Assembly: GCA_945874695.1 (NCBI GenBank)
Contig: CAMCHP010000004.1
Location: 16,263-80,262, forward strand
Direction of reading: 5' to 3'
Length of the DNA stretch: 64,000 nt
Source: Chryseobacterium gleum
Lineage (GTDB): Bacteria; Bacteroidota; Bacteroidia; Flavobacteriales_D; Sanyastnellaceae
A model generated the notes under the pieces. The model ran no database searches. It saw only the letters and a list, made by a program, of their open reading frames with translations, and was not told where the DNA came from. A program made the translations under genes and the position numbers. Positions 55,065-62,870 of this stretch are shown here, piece by piece. Within the stretch, counting starts at the first letter, position 1; the number at the start of each line of letters is the position of its first letter.

Positions 55065-55922
55065 ATGAAAACGCACGCATTTCTCGCATTTCTTATTGCA
55101 TTTAGCCTGAGCGCAAGTGCTCAAGACCAACCCAACGTTGCGCTTGTGCTCGAAACACAGAGCATTGACCCCGCAGCGATTCCTGTGATTGAGGCCGTCA
55201 TCGGTTCAGGTGAAATCACTTCATACCGTTTGTATGCCGAAGTGAGCCCAAACTGGGAAATTCAACTGCTGTTTGGTGATACCCAATACCCGCTCTTCAT
55301 CAACTCCGTTGGCAGTTTTTACCAAAACCCCAACGGTGGCCCTACCACAATTTCGATTGACCCTGACGAATTACTCACCGTGCCTGGTATAGCCTATGAC
55401 AGTTGGTTAACCTTCAACCGTGAAACACAGGTGCAGAACACCATTCAAATTTTACCGCTCGCATCGATTTTTGATAATTTCGAAGCCGGAGGATCCATCT
55501 CGTTGAACAGCTATCTTGCGTCAGGTATATTTGTAACCACAGCAGGCTTTGATGCCCAAACCGTGCCAGATGCGAACGGACGAATTCTCCTTGGGCAGTT
55601 CACGACCAACGGTGAAATCAGCGGGTGCATCAACATGCAGTTCCGTAAGTTAAATGAAGACGGCAGCATTTTTGATCCGCCAGGCCCTGATCTTTTCCTC
55701 ACCTACCTTGCTGACCAACTGTGCTTTGCATCAAACACACCCGAGCCCTGTGCCGGTGACTTGAACAATTCTGGGGCGGTTGACATCGAAGACCTGCTCA
55801 TCGTACTCACGGCATTTGGGTGTAGTGGCGATTGTCCGGTCGATTTGAACAACGATGGCAACACCACCTCCGCAGATGTCCTCATTATGCTTTCAGCATT
55901 CGGAAATCCGTGCAACAGCTAG
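55065..55922 (+). CDS. Secreted protein with C-terminal dockerin-like calcium repeats
   Basis: A 285-aa protein with signal peptide MKTHAFLAFLIAFSLSASAQ. Residues 23-225 form a beta-rich domain without recognisable family (NVALVLETQSIDP, EISGCINMQFRKL). The last 60 residues contain two dockerin type I-like calcium loops: GDLNNSGAVDIEDLLIVLTAFG and VDLNNDGNTTSADVLIMLSAFG, framed by Cys. Dockerins bind cohesins in cellulosomes, but single dockerin-like tails in other bacteria have varied or unknown partners; no cohesin is visible here. No T9SS domain is present, so the route across the outer membrane is unclear. It stands alone, between the uptake module and the hem operon. Confidence 0.8.
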   Translation: MKTHAFLAFLIAFSLSASAQDQPNVALVLETQSIDPAAIPVIEAVIGSGEITSYRLYAEVSPNWEIQLLFGDTQYPLFINSVGSFYQNPNGGPTTISIDPDELLTVPGIAYDSWLTFNRETQVQNTIQILPLASIFDNFEAGGSISLNSYLASGIFVTTAGFDAQTVPDANGRILLGQFTTNGEISGCINMQFRKLNEDGSIFDPPGPDLFLTYLADQLCFASNTPEPCAGDLNNSGAVDIEDLLIVLTAFGCSGDCPVDLNNDGNTTSADVLIMLSAFGNPCNS

Positions 55923-56010
55923 CATCTGCAGAACGAATACGCATCAAGTGTTCAATGAGCAAGGCTTTTATTCAGTGTCCGCATTTTGTGCCGCACGACA
56001 GGCATTTATC

Positions 56011-56046
56011 CCTGACAATTGTCAGGAAAGACCCGCTCTGACAATT
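56011..56046 (+). promoter_or_regulatory. 16-bp perfect palindrome plus half-site upstream of hemA
   Basis: CCTGACAATTGTCAGG (56011-56026) is a perfect palindrome, and CTGACAATT recurs at 56038-56046, 26 bp downstream of its first occurrence. Both lie just upstream of the GATCTTTG promoter-like element. This layout suits a dimeric regulator of tetrapyrrole synthesis; the regulator is unknown. Confidence 0.55.
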
Positions 56047-56074
56047 CCATGACATTCTTAAATCCCTCGGGTTC

Positions 56075-56082
56075 GATCTTTG
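56075..56082 (+). promoter_or_regulatory. Candidate -7 element of the hemA operon (GATCTTTG)
   Basis: One base from TAnnTTTG, 22 nt before the GTG start of hemA and about 30 bp after the CTGACAATT half-site. Confidence 0.4.
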
Positions 56083-56104
56083 CACCCTAGAAGATCAGAC
56101 CCCG

Positions 56105-57322
56105 GTGGAGCAACTGCACATTATTTCGCTTACTCACAAGACCACAGCCCTCGAGCTCATTGGAAAATTGCACGTCGACGAAAGCCGCCGCGAAGCCTTC
56201 CTTCAAAGCTTAAAGCGTGATCTTGGCGTGAAAGAGCTCGCCTTCTTAAGTACGTGCAACCGCGTTGAGTTTTTGATTGTTGATGATGTTTACTTCTGCA
56301 AAGGCCGTCAACACCGCTTGTTGGAGTTTTTCGGATTGAGCGGACCAGAAAAGGCTCTGATTCTCGACCGTTTTACTGCATACCGCGGAGAAGAAGCGAT
56401 GCGCCATTTGCTTGAAGTAAGTGCTTCACTCGACTCGATGGTTCTTGGTGAGCGTGAAATCATCACGCAGGTGCGCAAGACCTTCGAAGATGCGCGTCGC
56501 TGGAATGTCAGCGGCGACCTGTTGCGATTAACCTCTAAAAAGGTCATTGAAACCGCTAAACGCATCTTCACTGAAACAGCTATTGCCACGCGCCCCGTAT
56601 CGGTTGTTTCGCTTGCTTGGAAACGCTTTGCGAGCTACAAACATCCAAAAGATACAGCCATACTCCTTATTGGCGCTGGACAAACAAACGGCAATTTCGC
56701 CCGTTTCCTATCCAAAGCAGGATACACCAACGTCACCATCGCCAACCGCACACTCGAGCGTGCGGAAGTCCTTGCGAAGCCATCCGGCTGGCAAGCCGTA
56801 CAACTTTATCACATCCCGGCAAATACCCGCTACCGTTGCGTTGTAAGTTGCACCGGAAGTGAACAGCCCATTGTTACCGCTGACTTTTTGCAAGGTATCG
56901 CTGGAGTAACGATTGATTTGATTGATCTCGCCGTGCCGGCGGATGTTGCGCCTGACGTTCAAACGCAAGCTGGCGTTCGGTATTTAGGAATGCCCCAGTT
57001 ACAGGCTGAAGCTGCCGCGAACATTGAGATACGCAAACAAGAACTGGATCGTTGCAGCATCATTTTGGATGAGGCGATGGATGATTTCCGCACATTGGTT
57101 CGTCAACGGGAAATTGAGTTAGCCATGCGGGAAATTCCTGAGGCCATTCGTGCCATTCGGGAAACAGCAATTGGTGAAGTGTTCGCGAAAGAACTCGACC
57201 AAATGGACGAAGCAAATCGCGAAGTGCTCAACAAAATTATCAGCTACATGGAGAAAAAGTACATCAGTGTACCCATGAAGCTCGCCCGCAAAGTGATCTT
57301 AGAAAACGCCGTAAAAAATTGA
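56105..57322 (+). CDS. hemA: Glutamyl-tRNA reductase
   Basis: A 405-aa NADPH-dependent enzyme that reduces glutamyl-tRNA to glutamate-1-semialdehyde, the entry step of the C5 pathway; HemL (29 kb) uses the product. The catalytic cysteine is Cys51 in LSTCNRVEF. SLDSMVLGEREIITQVR is a signature block, LLIGAGQTNGNFARFL is the NADPH-binding Rossmann motif, and the C-terminal dimerisation helix is present. The start is GTG 56105. The stop overlaps the TTG of hemC by 4 nt (TTGA). All three hem genes use non-ATG starts. Confidence 0.96.
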   Translation: MEQLHIISLTHKTTALELIGKLHVDESRREAFLQSLKRDLGVKELAFLSTCNRVEFLIVDDVYFCKGRQHRLLEFFGLSGPEKALILDRFTAYRGEEAMRHLLEVSASLDSMVLGEREIITQVRKTFEDARRWNVSGDLLRLTSKKVIETAKRIFTETAIATRPVSVVSLAWKRFASYKHPKDTAILLIGAGQTNGNFARFLSKAGYTNVTIANRTLERAEVLAKPSGWQAVQLYHIPANTRYRCVVSCTGSEQPIVTADFLQGIAGVTIDLIDLAVPADVAPDVQTQAGVRYLGMPQLQAEAAANIEIRKQELDRCSIILDEAMDDFRTLVRQREIELAMREIPEAIRAIRETAIGEVFAKELDQMDEANREVLNKIISYMEKKYISVPMKLARKVILENAVKN

Positions 57323-58212
57323 GTCGAATTATAAAAATCGGAACACGGGGCAGCGATTTAGCCCTGTGGCAAGCCCGATTTACTGCCGAATTGCTCCAGC
57401 ATTTGGGGTATGCTTCTGAATTGGTGATCATCAAAACCCAGGGCGACGAAATCCAACATTTGAGCTTCAATAAAATGGAGGGCAAGGGTTTCTTCACAAA
57501 GGAGATTGAAGCAGCCCTGCTCGACCAAAGCATCGACCTCGCTGTCCATTCGCACAAAGACCTCGAAACCCAGATGCCCGAGGGGCTGACCCTAGCCGCC
57601 GTTCCGCAACGCAGCTTTGTTCATGACCTCTTGCTCATCCGGCCGGAGGCCGAAAACCCGAACACCCCCTTTGGCATTAAACCCGACGCAGTAATTGGCA
57701 CTTCATCAGCGCGTCGCAAAGCACAACTGCTTCATCATTTGCCACAATGCACCACGCTCGATCTGCGTGGAAACGTGCCGACCCGCATTCAAAAATTGCG
57801 CGACGGAAAATACGATGCCATTTTACTTGCAAAGGCTGGAGTTGCGCGCTTGGCGCTCGATCTGAGTGAGTTTGTTGCCCATGATCTCGATCCAACCGTA
57901 TTCATTCCTGCCCCGGCGCAAGGCGCGCTAGCACTGCAAACGCGCAGCGATGACCCGCTTGCGGCGGTGCTTGCCCAATTGAACATCGATGACGCGGCCT
58001 GCGTGGCAACTGAACGCGAAACCCTTCGCCTAATGGCTGGTGGTTGCCAAATGCCTTTTGGGGCCTACTGTACCGCACAAGATGGCGAATTCACGTTGCA
58101 TGCGGCCTTTGCCTCGGCCGCTGATGCACCGGTTAAGTACCTCACACTTACAGGGGGTAATGGTTTCGCCCTAGCCGGGCGGATGGTTGAACAGCTCAAA
58201 TCAACGTTGTGA
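57319..58212 (+). CDS. hemC: Hydroxymethylbilane synthase (porphobilinogen deaminase)
   Basis: A 297-aa enzyme that links four porphobilinogens into hydroxymethylbilane. The dipyrromethane cofactor is attached to Cys243 in AGGCQMPFGAYC. The catalytic Asp81 lies in AVHSHKDLET, a slight variant of the usual HSMKDVPT. GTRGSDLALWQ starts the protein and IPAPAQGALALQ is conserved. It starts at TTG 57319, overlapping hemA by TTGA, and overlaps hemD by GTGA, so translation of the three is probably coupled. A relative of the 19-bp palindrome lies at 57637. Confidence 0.96.
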   Translation: MSRIIKIGTRGSDLALWQARFTAELLQHLGYASELVIIKTQGDEIQHLSFNKMEGKGFFTKEIEAALLDQSIDLAVHSHKDLETQMPEGLTLAAVPQRSFVHDLLLIRPEAENPNTPFGIKPDAVIGTSSARRKAQLLHHLPQCTTLDLRGNVPTRIQKLRDGKYDAILLAKAGVARLALDLSEFVAHDLDPTVFIPAPAQGALALQTRSDDPLAAVLAQLNIDDAACVATERETLRLMAGGCQMPFGAYCTAQDGEFTLHAAFASAADAPVKYLTLTGGNGFALAGRMVEQLKSTL

Positions 58213-58874
58213 CCCCGCATCGCATATTTATCAGCCGCAACGAAACAGACAGTCCGCTCCTTGCTCAACGCGCACGCGAAGCTGGGATGACGGCACATTT
58301 CCGCTCACTCATCGCTTTAGAGCTCTTGCAACAACTGCCCGATCTGCGTGGCATTGACTTGCTCTTTTTCATGTCGCCCTCAGCAGTGCGCCTCTTCTAC
58401 AGCCAAGGCGCCTTAGCTTTTCCTCCCTTACCCGTTGCTGTGATGGGCGATGGAACGGCCGCGGCATTGCCAAAAGAAATTAGTCCGGTATTTGTTGGCA
58501 ACAACACTACCCACGAGGTTGCTCAAGCTTTCGCTGAATTCGCTGGAAACAAACGCGTAGGCGTAATCACAGGAACGGATAGCCGCCGCCGCATTCAAAA
58601 AGCGCTGCACCCCGAGAATTATCGCGAACTTTTGTTGTATCGCAATTCCCCCGTTCCTGTGCGTATCCCTGAATCTGACATTTACGTCTTTACCAGCCCG
58701 TCAAATGTCGATTCGTTCTTCCTCAAAAACAACTTACCAAATCACGCTCAAATCATTGCACTGGGTGATACTACCGCCCAGCCGCTGCAAGAAAAGGGGC
58801 ATCGCGTGCATATTCCGGCAAATTATAGCCAAGAAGCACTTTGGGATGCAATAATTTCAGCACTTCGCAGTTAA
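58209..58874 (+). CDS. hemD: Uroporphyrinogen-III synthase
   Basis: A 221-aa enzyme that closes hydroxymethylbilane to uroporphyrinogen III. The family is poorly conserved; position after hemC plus FMSPSAVRLF, YVFTSPSNVDSFF and IALGDTTAQPLQEKGH support the call (two alpha/beta domains with the cleft motifs). It starts at GTG 58209, overlapping hemC by GTGA. The stop overlaps a possible ATG (TAATG) at 58874 for the PorV-like gene, but the better start for that gene is downstream. Gene order hemA-hemC-hemD is complete; hemB is not in the window. Confidence 0.88.
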   Translation: MTPHRIFISRNETDSPLLAQRAREAGMTAHFRSLIALELLQQLPDLRGIDLLFFMSPSAVRLFYSQGALAFPPLPVAVMGDGTAAALPKEISPVFVGNNTTHEVAQAFAEFAGNKRVGVITGTDSRRRIQKALHPENYRELLLYRNSPVPVRIPESDIYVFTSPSNVDSFFLKNNLPNHAQIIALGDTTAQPLQEKGHRVHIPANYSQEALWDAIISALRS

Positions 58875-58942
58875 TGAAAAGTGCGAATGCGGATGCCTGT
58901 TCCAAAAAAAGCCCCGAAATTCGTAGCGTAACCGCAACAACG

Positions 58943-60031
58943 ATGCCGAGAATCATTCTGAAATCAAGCTGGATCGCCATCTTTTCCTTTGCTGCACTCC
59001 TTGGTTCAGCTCAGTTCAGCGCGCCAAAATACAGCAACGAATTCTTGAGCATCGGTGTCGGCGCCCGTGCATTGGGCATGAGTGGTGCGTTCAGCGCTGT
59101 GGCTGACGATGTGAGCGCAGGATACTGGAATCCAGCAGGTCTTACAGGCATCGACAGCGATTTGCAAATCGCTGGAATGCACGCCAATTACTTCGCGAAC
59201 ATCGCCCAGTATGATTATTTATCAATTGGGAAATCACTTGACAGCTTATCTGCCGGCAGTTTCTCGCTCATTCGTTTTGGAGTCGACAATATCCCCAATA
59301 CCATCGAACTGATCGATGCCGACGGGAATATCAATTACGACCGCATCACAAGTTTTTCTGCTGCCGATTACGCCTTTATTTTTAGCTATGCCCGCAAGCT
59401 TGGCACACCCGGATTAACTCTTGGCGGCAATGCTAAAGTCATTTACCGAAAAGTGGGTGATTTTGCCAGTGCATGGGGGTTTGGGTTGGATGCAGCCCTT
59501 ACTTACGACTATAAAAATTGGCGTTTCGCGGCTGTTGGACGTGACATCACGGGTACGTACAACGCATGGAACATGACCTTGGATGAGGCGACCATACAAA
59601 CCTTCACCCTCACTGGGAATGAAATCCCAACCAATTCGCTCGAGATGACGCTCCCCCGGCTGGTGCTCGGTGCTGCACGCAGTTTCTCAGTCGTCGATAA
59701 GTTTGAAGTCCTCGCTGCGCTCGACCTGAACATCACCACCGATGGAAGACGAAACACGGTCATCAGCGGCGATCCCTTTAGTATTGATCCCGCATTCGGG
59801 CTCGAGTTGAACTACGACAAAACGATCTTCATTCGAGGTGGCCTTGGTAACCTGCAGTACATCACCGAAATTACGGGTGATCGCAACATGACGCTCCAAC
59901 CCAACATCGGGATTGGCCTGCGCATTAAGAGCATCTACCTCGATTATGCGCTCACCGACATAGGTGATCAAAGCGCGGCACTCTATTCAAACATCTTCTC
60001 CCTCAAGCTCAATATTTTCAAGAAGGCGTAA
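58943..60031 (+). CDS. PorV/PorQ family outer-membrane beta-barrel protein
   Basis: A 362-aa protein from ATG 58943, which gives signal peptide MPRIILKSSWIAIFSFAALLGSAQ; an ATG at 58874 (TAATG with hemD) would add 23 residues before it. SIGVGARALGMSGAFSAVADDVSAGYWNPAGL is the family signature close to the FadL-like PorV and PorQ barrels. PorV is the T9SS shuttle that carries sorted cargos to the attachment complex; whether this is the canonical PorV or a paralogue cannot be decided. The many T9SS cargos in this window make the connection notable. It follows hemD by 68 bp. Confidence 0.85.
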   Translation: MPRIILKSSWIAIFSFAALLGSAQFSAPKYSNEFLSIGVGARALGMSGAFSAVADDVSAGYWNPAGLTGIDSDLQIAGMHANYFANIAQYDYLSIGKSLDSLSAGSFSLIRFGVDNIPNTIELIDADGNINYDRITSFSAADYAFIFSYARKLGTPGLTLGGNAKVIYRKVGDFASAWGFGLDAALTYDYKNWRFAAVGRDITGTYNAWNMTLDEATIQTFTLTGNEIPTNSLEMTLPRLVLGAARSFSVVDKFEVLAALDLNITTDGRRNTVISGDPFSIDPAFGLELNYDKTIFIRGGLGNLQYITEITGDRNMTLQPNIGIGLRIKSIYLDYALTDIGDQSAALYSNIFSLKLNIFKKA

Positions 60032-60195
60032 GCTAGAGGTTGAGCGACGCAGTTCGTGAAGTTTCACACATGCCTATTGTTGATTTAAGTTTTCAACGCC
60101 TTGGTGCTTGATGCAAAAAAAAATGCTAGCTTTTCATCCGTGAATCGAGAGGGCTCGTTCACACAACCGAAACCTTCACTAAAATTTCAACGAGA

Positions 60196-62394
60196 ATGAG
60201 AGCAATTTTTACGCTAGTTCTCCTTGCGCTATCCGCGGGTGTTTTTGCCCAACGTAACTGCGGTGCAATGGAGTACCTCCAAATGCAAATGGAGAACGAT
60301 CCCAAACGAAGCATTAAACTCGAGGCCATTGAAAGGCATACCGAAGACATTGAGAGCAGCGGTATTCGCGCTGTAAACGGTGTAATCACCATTCCGGTTG
60401 TAGTGCACGTGGTTTACAACACCGCAGCTGAAAACATCAGCGATGCCCAAATCTTATCGCAGATCGAAGTCCTTAATGAGGATTTCCGCCGTCAAAACAC
60501 CGACCAAAACAACATTTGGGCGCAAGCGGCCGATACTGAAATCGCGTTTTGCATGGCTACGGTTGACCCCTCTGGTGCTGCCACAAACGGCATTACCCGT
60601 ACACCAACCTCGGTAACCGCATTTGGAACCAACGATCAGATGAAATTCGCTTCAAGCGGCGGTAAAAATGCCTGGCCTGCCGATAAATACCTGAACATTT
60701 GGGTATGCGACATCAGCGGTGGTATCTTGGGCTATGCCCAATTCCCTGGTGGAAATGCTGCTACCGATGGTGTGGTAAATGATTACCAGTACTTCGGTAC
60801 CATTGGCACGGCAACAGCACCGTTCAATTTAGGTCGCACTTGTACCCACGAGGTGGGGCACTGGTTGAATCTTCGTCACATCTGGGGCGATGGCAACTGC
60901 AGCGTAGACGACTTTGTCACTGATACGCCTACTTCGGATGCACCAAACTATGGTTGCGCACTGGGTCACGTTTCGTGCAATACGACCGACATGGTTCAAA
61001 ACTACATGGACTATTCAGACGATGCGTGCATGAACATTTACACCATGGGCCAAAAAGGTCGTATGCGTGCATTGTTTGAGCCGGGTGGCGCACGTGCATC
61101 TCTCCTCACATCTACTGCTTGCGGCGGTGGAGGCGGACCTGCACCCACCTGCAACGACGGCATCCAAAATGGAACTGAAACCGGCGTAGACTGCGGCGGT
61201 ACTTGCCCTCCATGCGGTTGCAACGGTACAAGCCTTACCCTCACAATCGGCTTCGATAACTATCCCGAAGAAACGGCATGGAACATCCGCAACAGCTCTA
61301 ACACCATTGTCGCTTCAGGTGGCACTTATAGCAGTCAACCTGATGGGTCAACATTGAATATCCCACTCTGCTTACCCGACGGCTGCTATACCCTTACCTT
61401 CACCGATACTTTTGGTGACGGCATGTGTTGCGCCTATGGCAATGGTAGCTATACCCTCACGGGTCCATCTGGAACCCTCGCCTCGGGTGGCTCATTTGGT
61501 GGAAGTCAAGCAACTCCTTTCTGCTTAGGAGGGCCGCCAGCACCGACATGTACAGACGGTATCCAAAACGGGAACGAAACAGGTGTTGATTGCGGCGGCG
61601 ACTGTGACCCGTGCAACACAGGCTGTACGGTTGTGACAATCAACTCCAATAACTTCGAGTCAGGCTTTGGTATTTGGCTCGATGGTGGCACAGACTGCGC
61701 GCGCATAAGTAACGCTACCAATGCCTTCAGCGGTAACTGGTCAATTCGACTCCGTGATAATACAAGTAGCTCGGTGATGACCACGCCTAACCTAAACCTT
61801 ACCACCTACAATGAAATTACGGTAAGCTTCAAATTCAGAACCGTAAGTTTCGAAAACGGCGAAGATTTCTGGGTGCAACTCTCTACAAACGGTGGTTCAA
61901 CCTATGTAACACGTGCCGCCTATGTCGCTGGTTCAGGGTTCCTCAACAACAATTTCTACAGCGTTGACCTCGTGATTCCTGGTCCGTTTACGAGCAACAC
62001 CCGAATTCGCTTGCGCGCTGATGCATCGGCCGACGACGACCAAGTCTACATCGATGATATGGTGATCTCTGGATGCCAAGTCGCTGCACGCGAAGATCTC
62101 GATGAAATCTCGTCACCAATCATCACTGCAGTTGAAGCGATCTCTGGAGTGAATGTTTACCCGAACCCTGTTGAAGATGTGCTTTACATCGATTACGTCC
62201 TCGCTGAGAGTGGCACAGTCGAAGTAAGCGTGCTCGATTTGCAAGGGCGACTCATTGAACGCCAGTCGCAAGACTTGCAAGAAGGAATGCAACACCATGT
62301 GTACGATGTGCAAAACCTAGCCGCAGGAACCTACCTGCTCATGGTTAGCAACAAAGGCCAACGCTCCGTGAAACGTTTCATGGTTCAGCGCTAG
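60196..62394 (+). CDS. M43 (cytophagalysin-type) zinc metalloprotease with T9SS sorting domain
   Basis: A 732-aa secreted protease. Signal peptide MRAIFTLVLLALSAGVFAQ, then a propeptide, then a catalytic domain with HEVGHWLNLRH (zinc ligands His218, His222 and His228; catalytic Glu219) and the Met-turn region QNYMDYSDDACM. Two Cys-rich DGIQNGxETGVDCGGxCxPC segments flank a CUB-like domain, and a MAM-like jelly roll with VYIDDMVIS follows. The end is a T9SS sorting domain (NVYPNPVEDVLYI, LQGRLI, LAAGTYLLMV, KRFMVQR). Likely degrades extracellular protein for nutrition. A strong terminator lies 22 bp after the stop. Confidence 0.93.
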   Translation: MRAIFTLVLLALSAGVFAQRNCGAMEYLQMQMENDPKRSIKLEAIERHTEDIESSGIRAVNGVITIPVVVHVVYNTAAENISDAQILSQIEVLNEDFRRQNTDQNNIWAQAADTEIAFCMATVDPSGAATNGITRTPTSVTAFGTNDQMKFASSGGKNAWPADKYLNIWVCDISGGILGYAQFPGGNAATDGVVNDYQYFGTIGTATAPFNLGRTCTHEVGHWLNLRHIWGDGNCSVDDFVTDTPTSDAPNYGCALGHVSCNTTDMVQNYMDYSDDACMNIYTMGQKGRMRALFEPGGARASLLTSTACGGGGGPAPTCNDGIQNGTETGVDCGGTCPPCGCNGTSLTLTIGFDNYPEETAWNIRNSSNTIVASGGTYSSQPDGSTLNIPLCLPDGCYTLTFTDTFGDGMCCAYGNGSYTLTGPSGTLASGGSFGGSQATPFCLGGPPAPTCTDGIQNGNETGVDCGGDCDPCNTGCTVVTINSNNFESGFGIWLDGGTDCARISNATNAFSGNWSIRLRDNTSSSVMTTPNLNLTTYNEITVSFKFRTVSFENGEDFWVQLSTNGGSTYVTRAAYVAGSGFLNNNFYSVDLVIPGPFTSNTRIRLRADASADDDQVYIDDMVISGCQVAAREDLDEISSPIITAVEAISGVNVYPNPVEDVLYIDYVLAESGTVEVSVLDLQGRLIERQSQDLQEGMQHHVYDVQNLAAGTYLLMVSNKGQRSVKRFMVQR

Positions 62395-62416
62395 AAACAG
62401 ATCTAGACCTTCATTC

Positions 62417-62451
62417 AAAAGGGGCGACTTGCAAACAAGTCGCCCCTTTTT
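62417..62451 (+). terminator. Rho-independent terminator of the M43 protease gene
   Basis: AAAAGGGGCGACTTG and CAAGTCGCCCCTTTT form a perfect 15-bp stem with a CAAA loop and a T tract. The A-rich left arm means it may also act on the opposite strand. Confidence 0.93.
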
Positions 62452-62671
62452 CATTGAACATTGATCAATATTCAGCAACTCCGCACTGAAATAAAAACCT
62501 TACGACCACACCCGTAAAGAAAATCACACCGCGTATAAATTAAAACCAAGTGATACACCGATATGGCTTGACCCGTATTTTGGGGAGGCGTACTTTTCGA
62601 CTGCAGGGGAGGTGGGCATATTAAACCCTTACAAACGCGCGCGCACACTTCCAAATCCATCCGCAAAGATT

Positions 62672-62779
62672 TTAACCCCGCGCACAAAATCACACACAAA
62701 ACCACGTACAAAGCCTCGTAAAAACCCGCGTATAAATCTGCGTACAAACCCGCGTGCAAACCCGCGTACAAACTTGATG
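62672..62779. repeat. 12-bp minisatellite, about nine imperfect copies (ACAAACCCGCGT)
   Basis: Units line up in exact 12-bp phase from 62672 to 62779, for example ACAAAACCACGT, ACAAAGCCTCGT, ATAAATCTGCGT, ACAAACCCGCGT and GCAAACCCGCGT. The unit is a multiple of three, so open frames on both strands read as tetrapeptide repeats (NPRT-like and AGLY-like), but no start or neighbour supports coding. Confidence 0.8.
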
Positions 62780-62870
62780 GCGAGATTCACCTACACTGCC
62801 GAAGGGCATTGCACGAAGTATTGAAGTGTTTGATTGATGTAACGTTTGCTAAACGGCAAACCTCATCCAA

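Larger units (their letters stand above)
62395..62870. other. 476-bp gap between convergent genes, with terminator and minisatellite
   Basis: No credible gene. It holds the terminator of the M43 protease (62417-62451) and a 12-bp tandem repeat (62672-62779) plus degenerate single units, for example ACAAACGCGCGC at 62631 and a GCGTATAAAT stretch at 62531. Both flanking genes end here, so no promoter is expected. Confidence 0.7.

Noticed and set aside
62672..62779. Repeat array considered as a CRISPR
   Set aside because: The units are contiguous 12-mers without spacers and no cas genes are present.
62472..62824. Open frames on both strands through the minisatellite
   Set aside because: The frames exist because the repeat unit is 12 bp. 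No promoter or conserved domain supports a gene.
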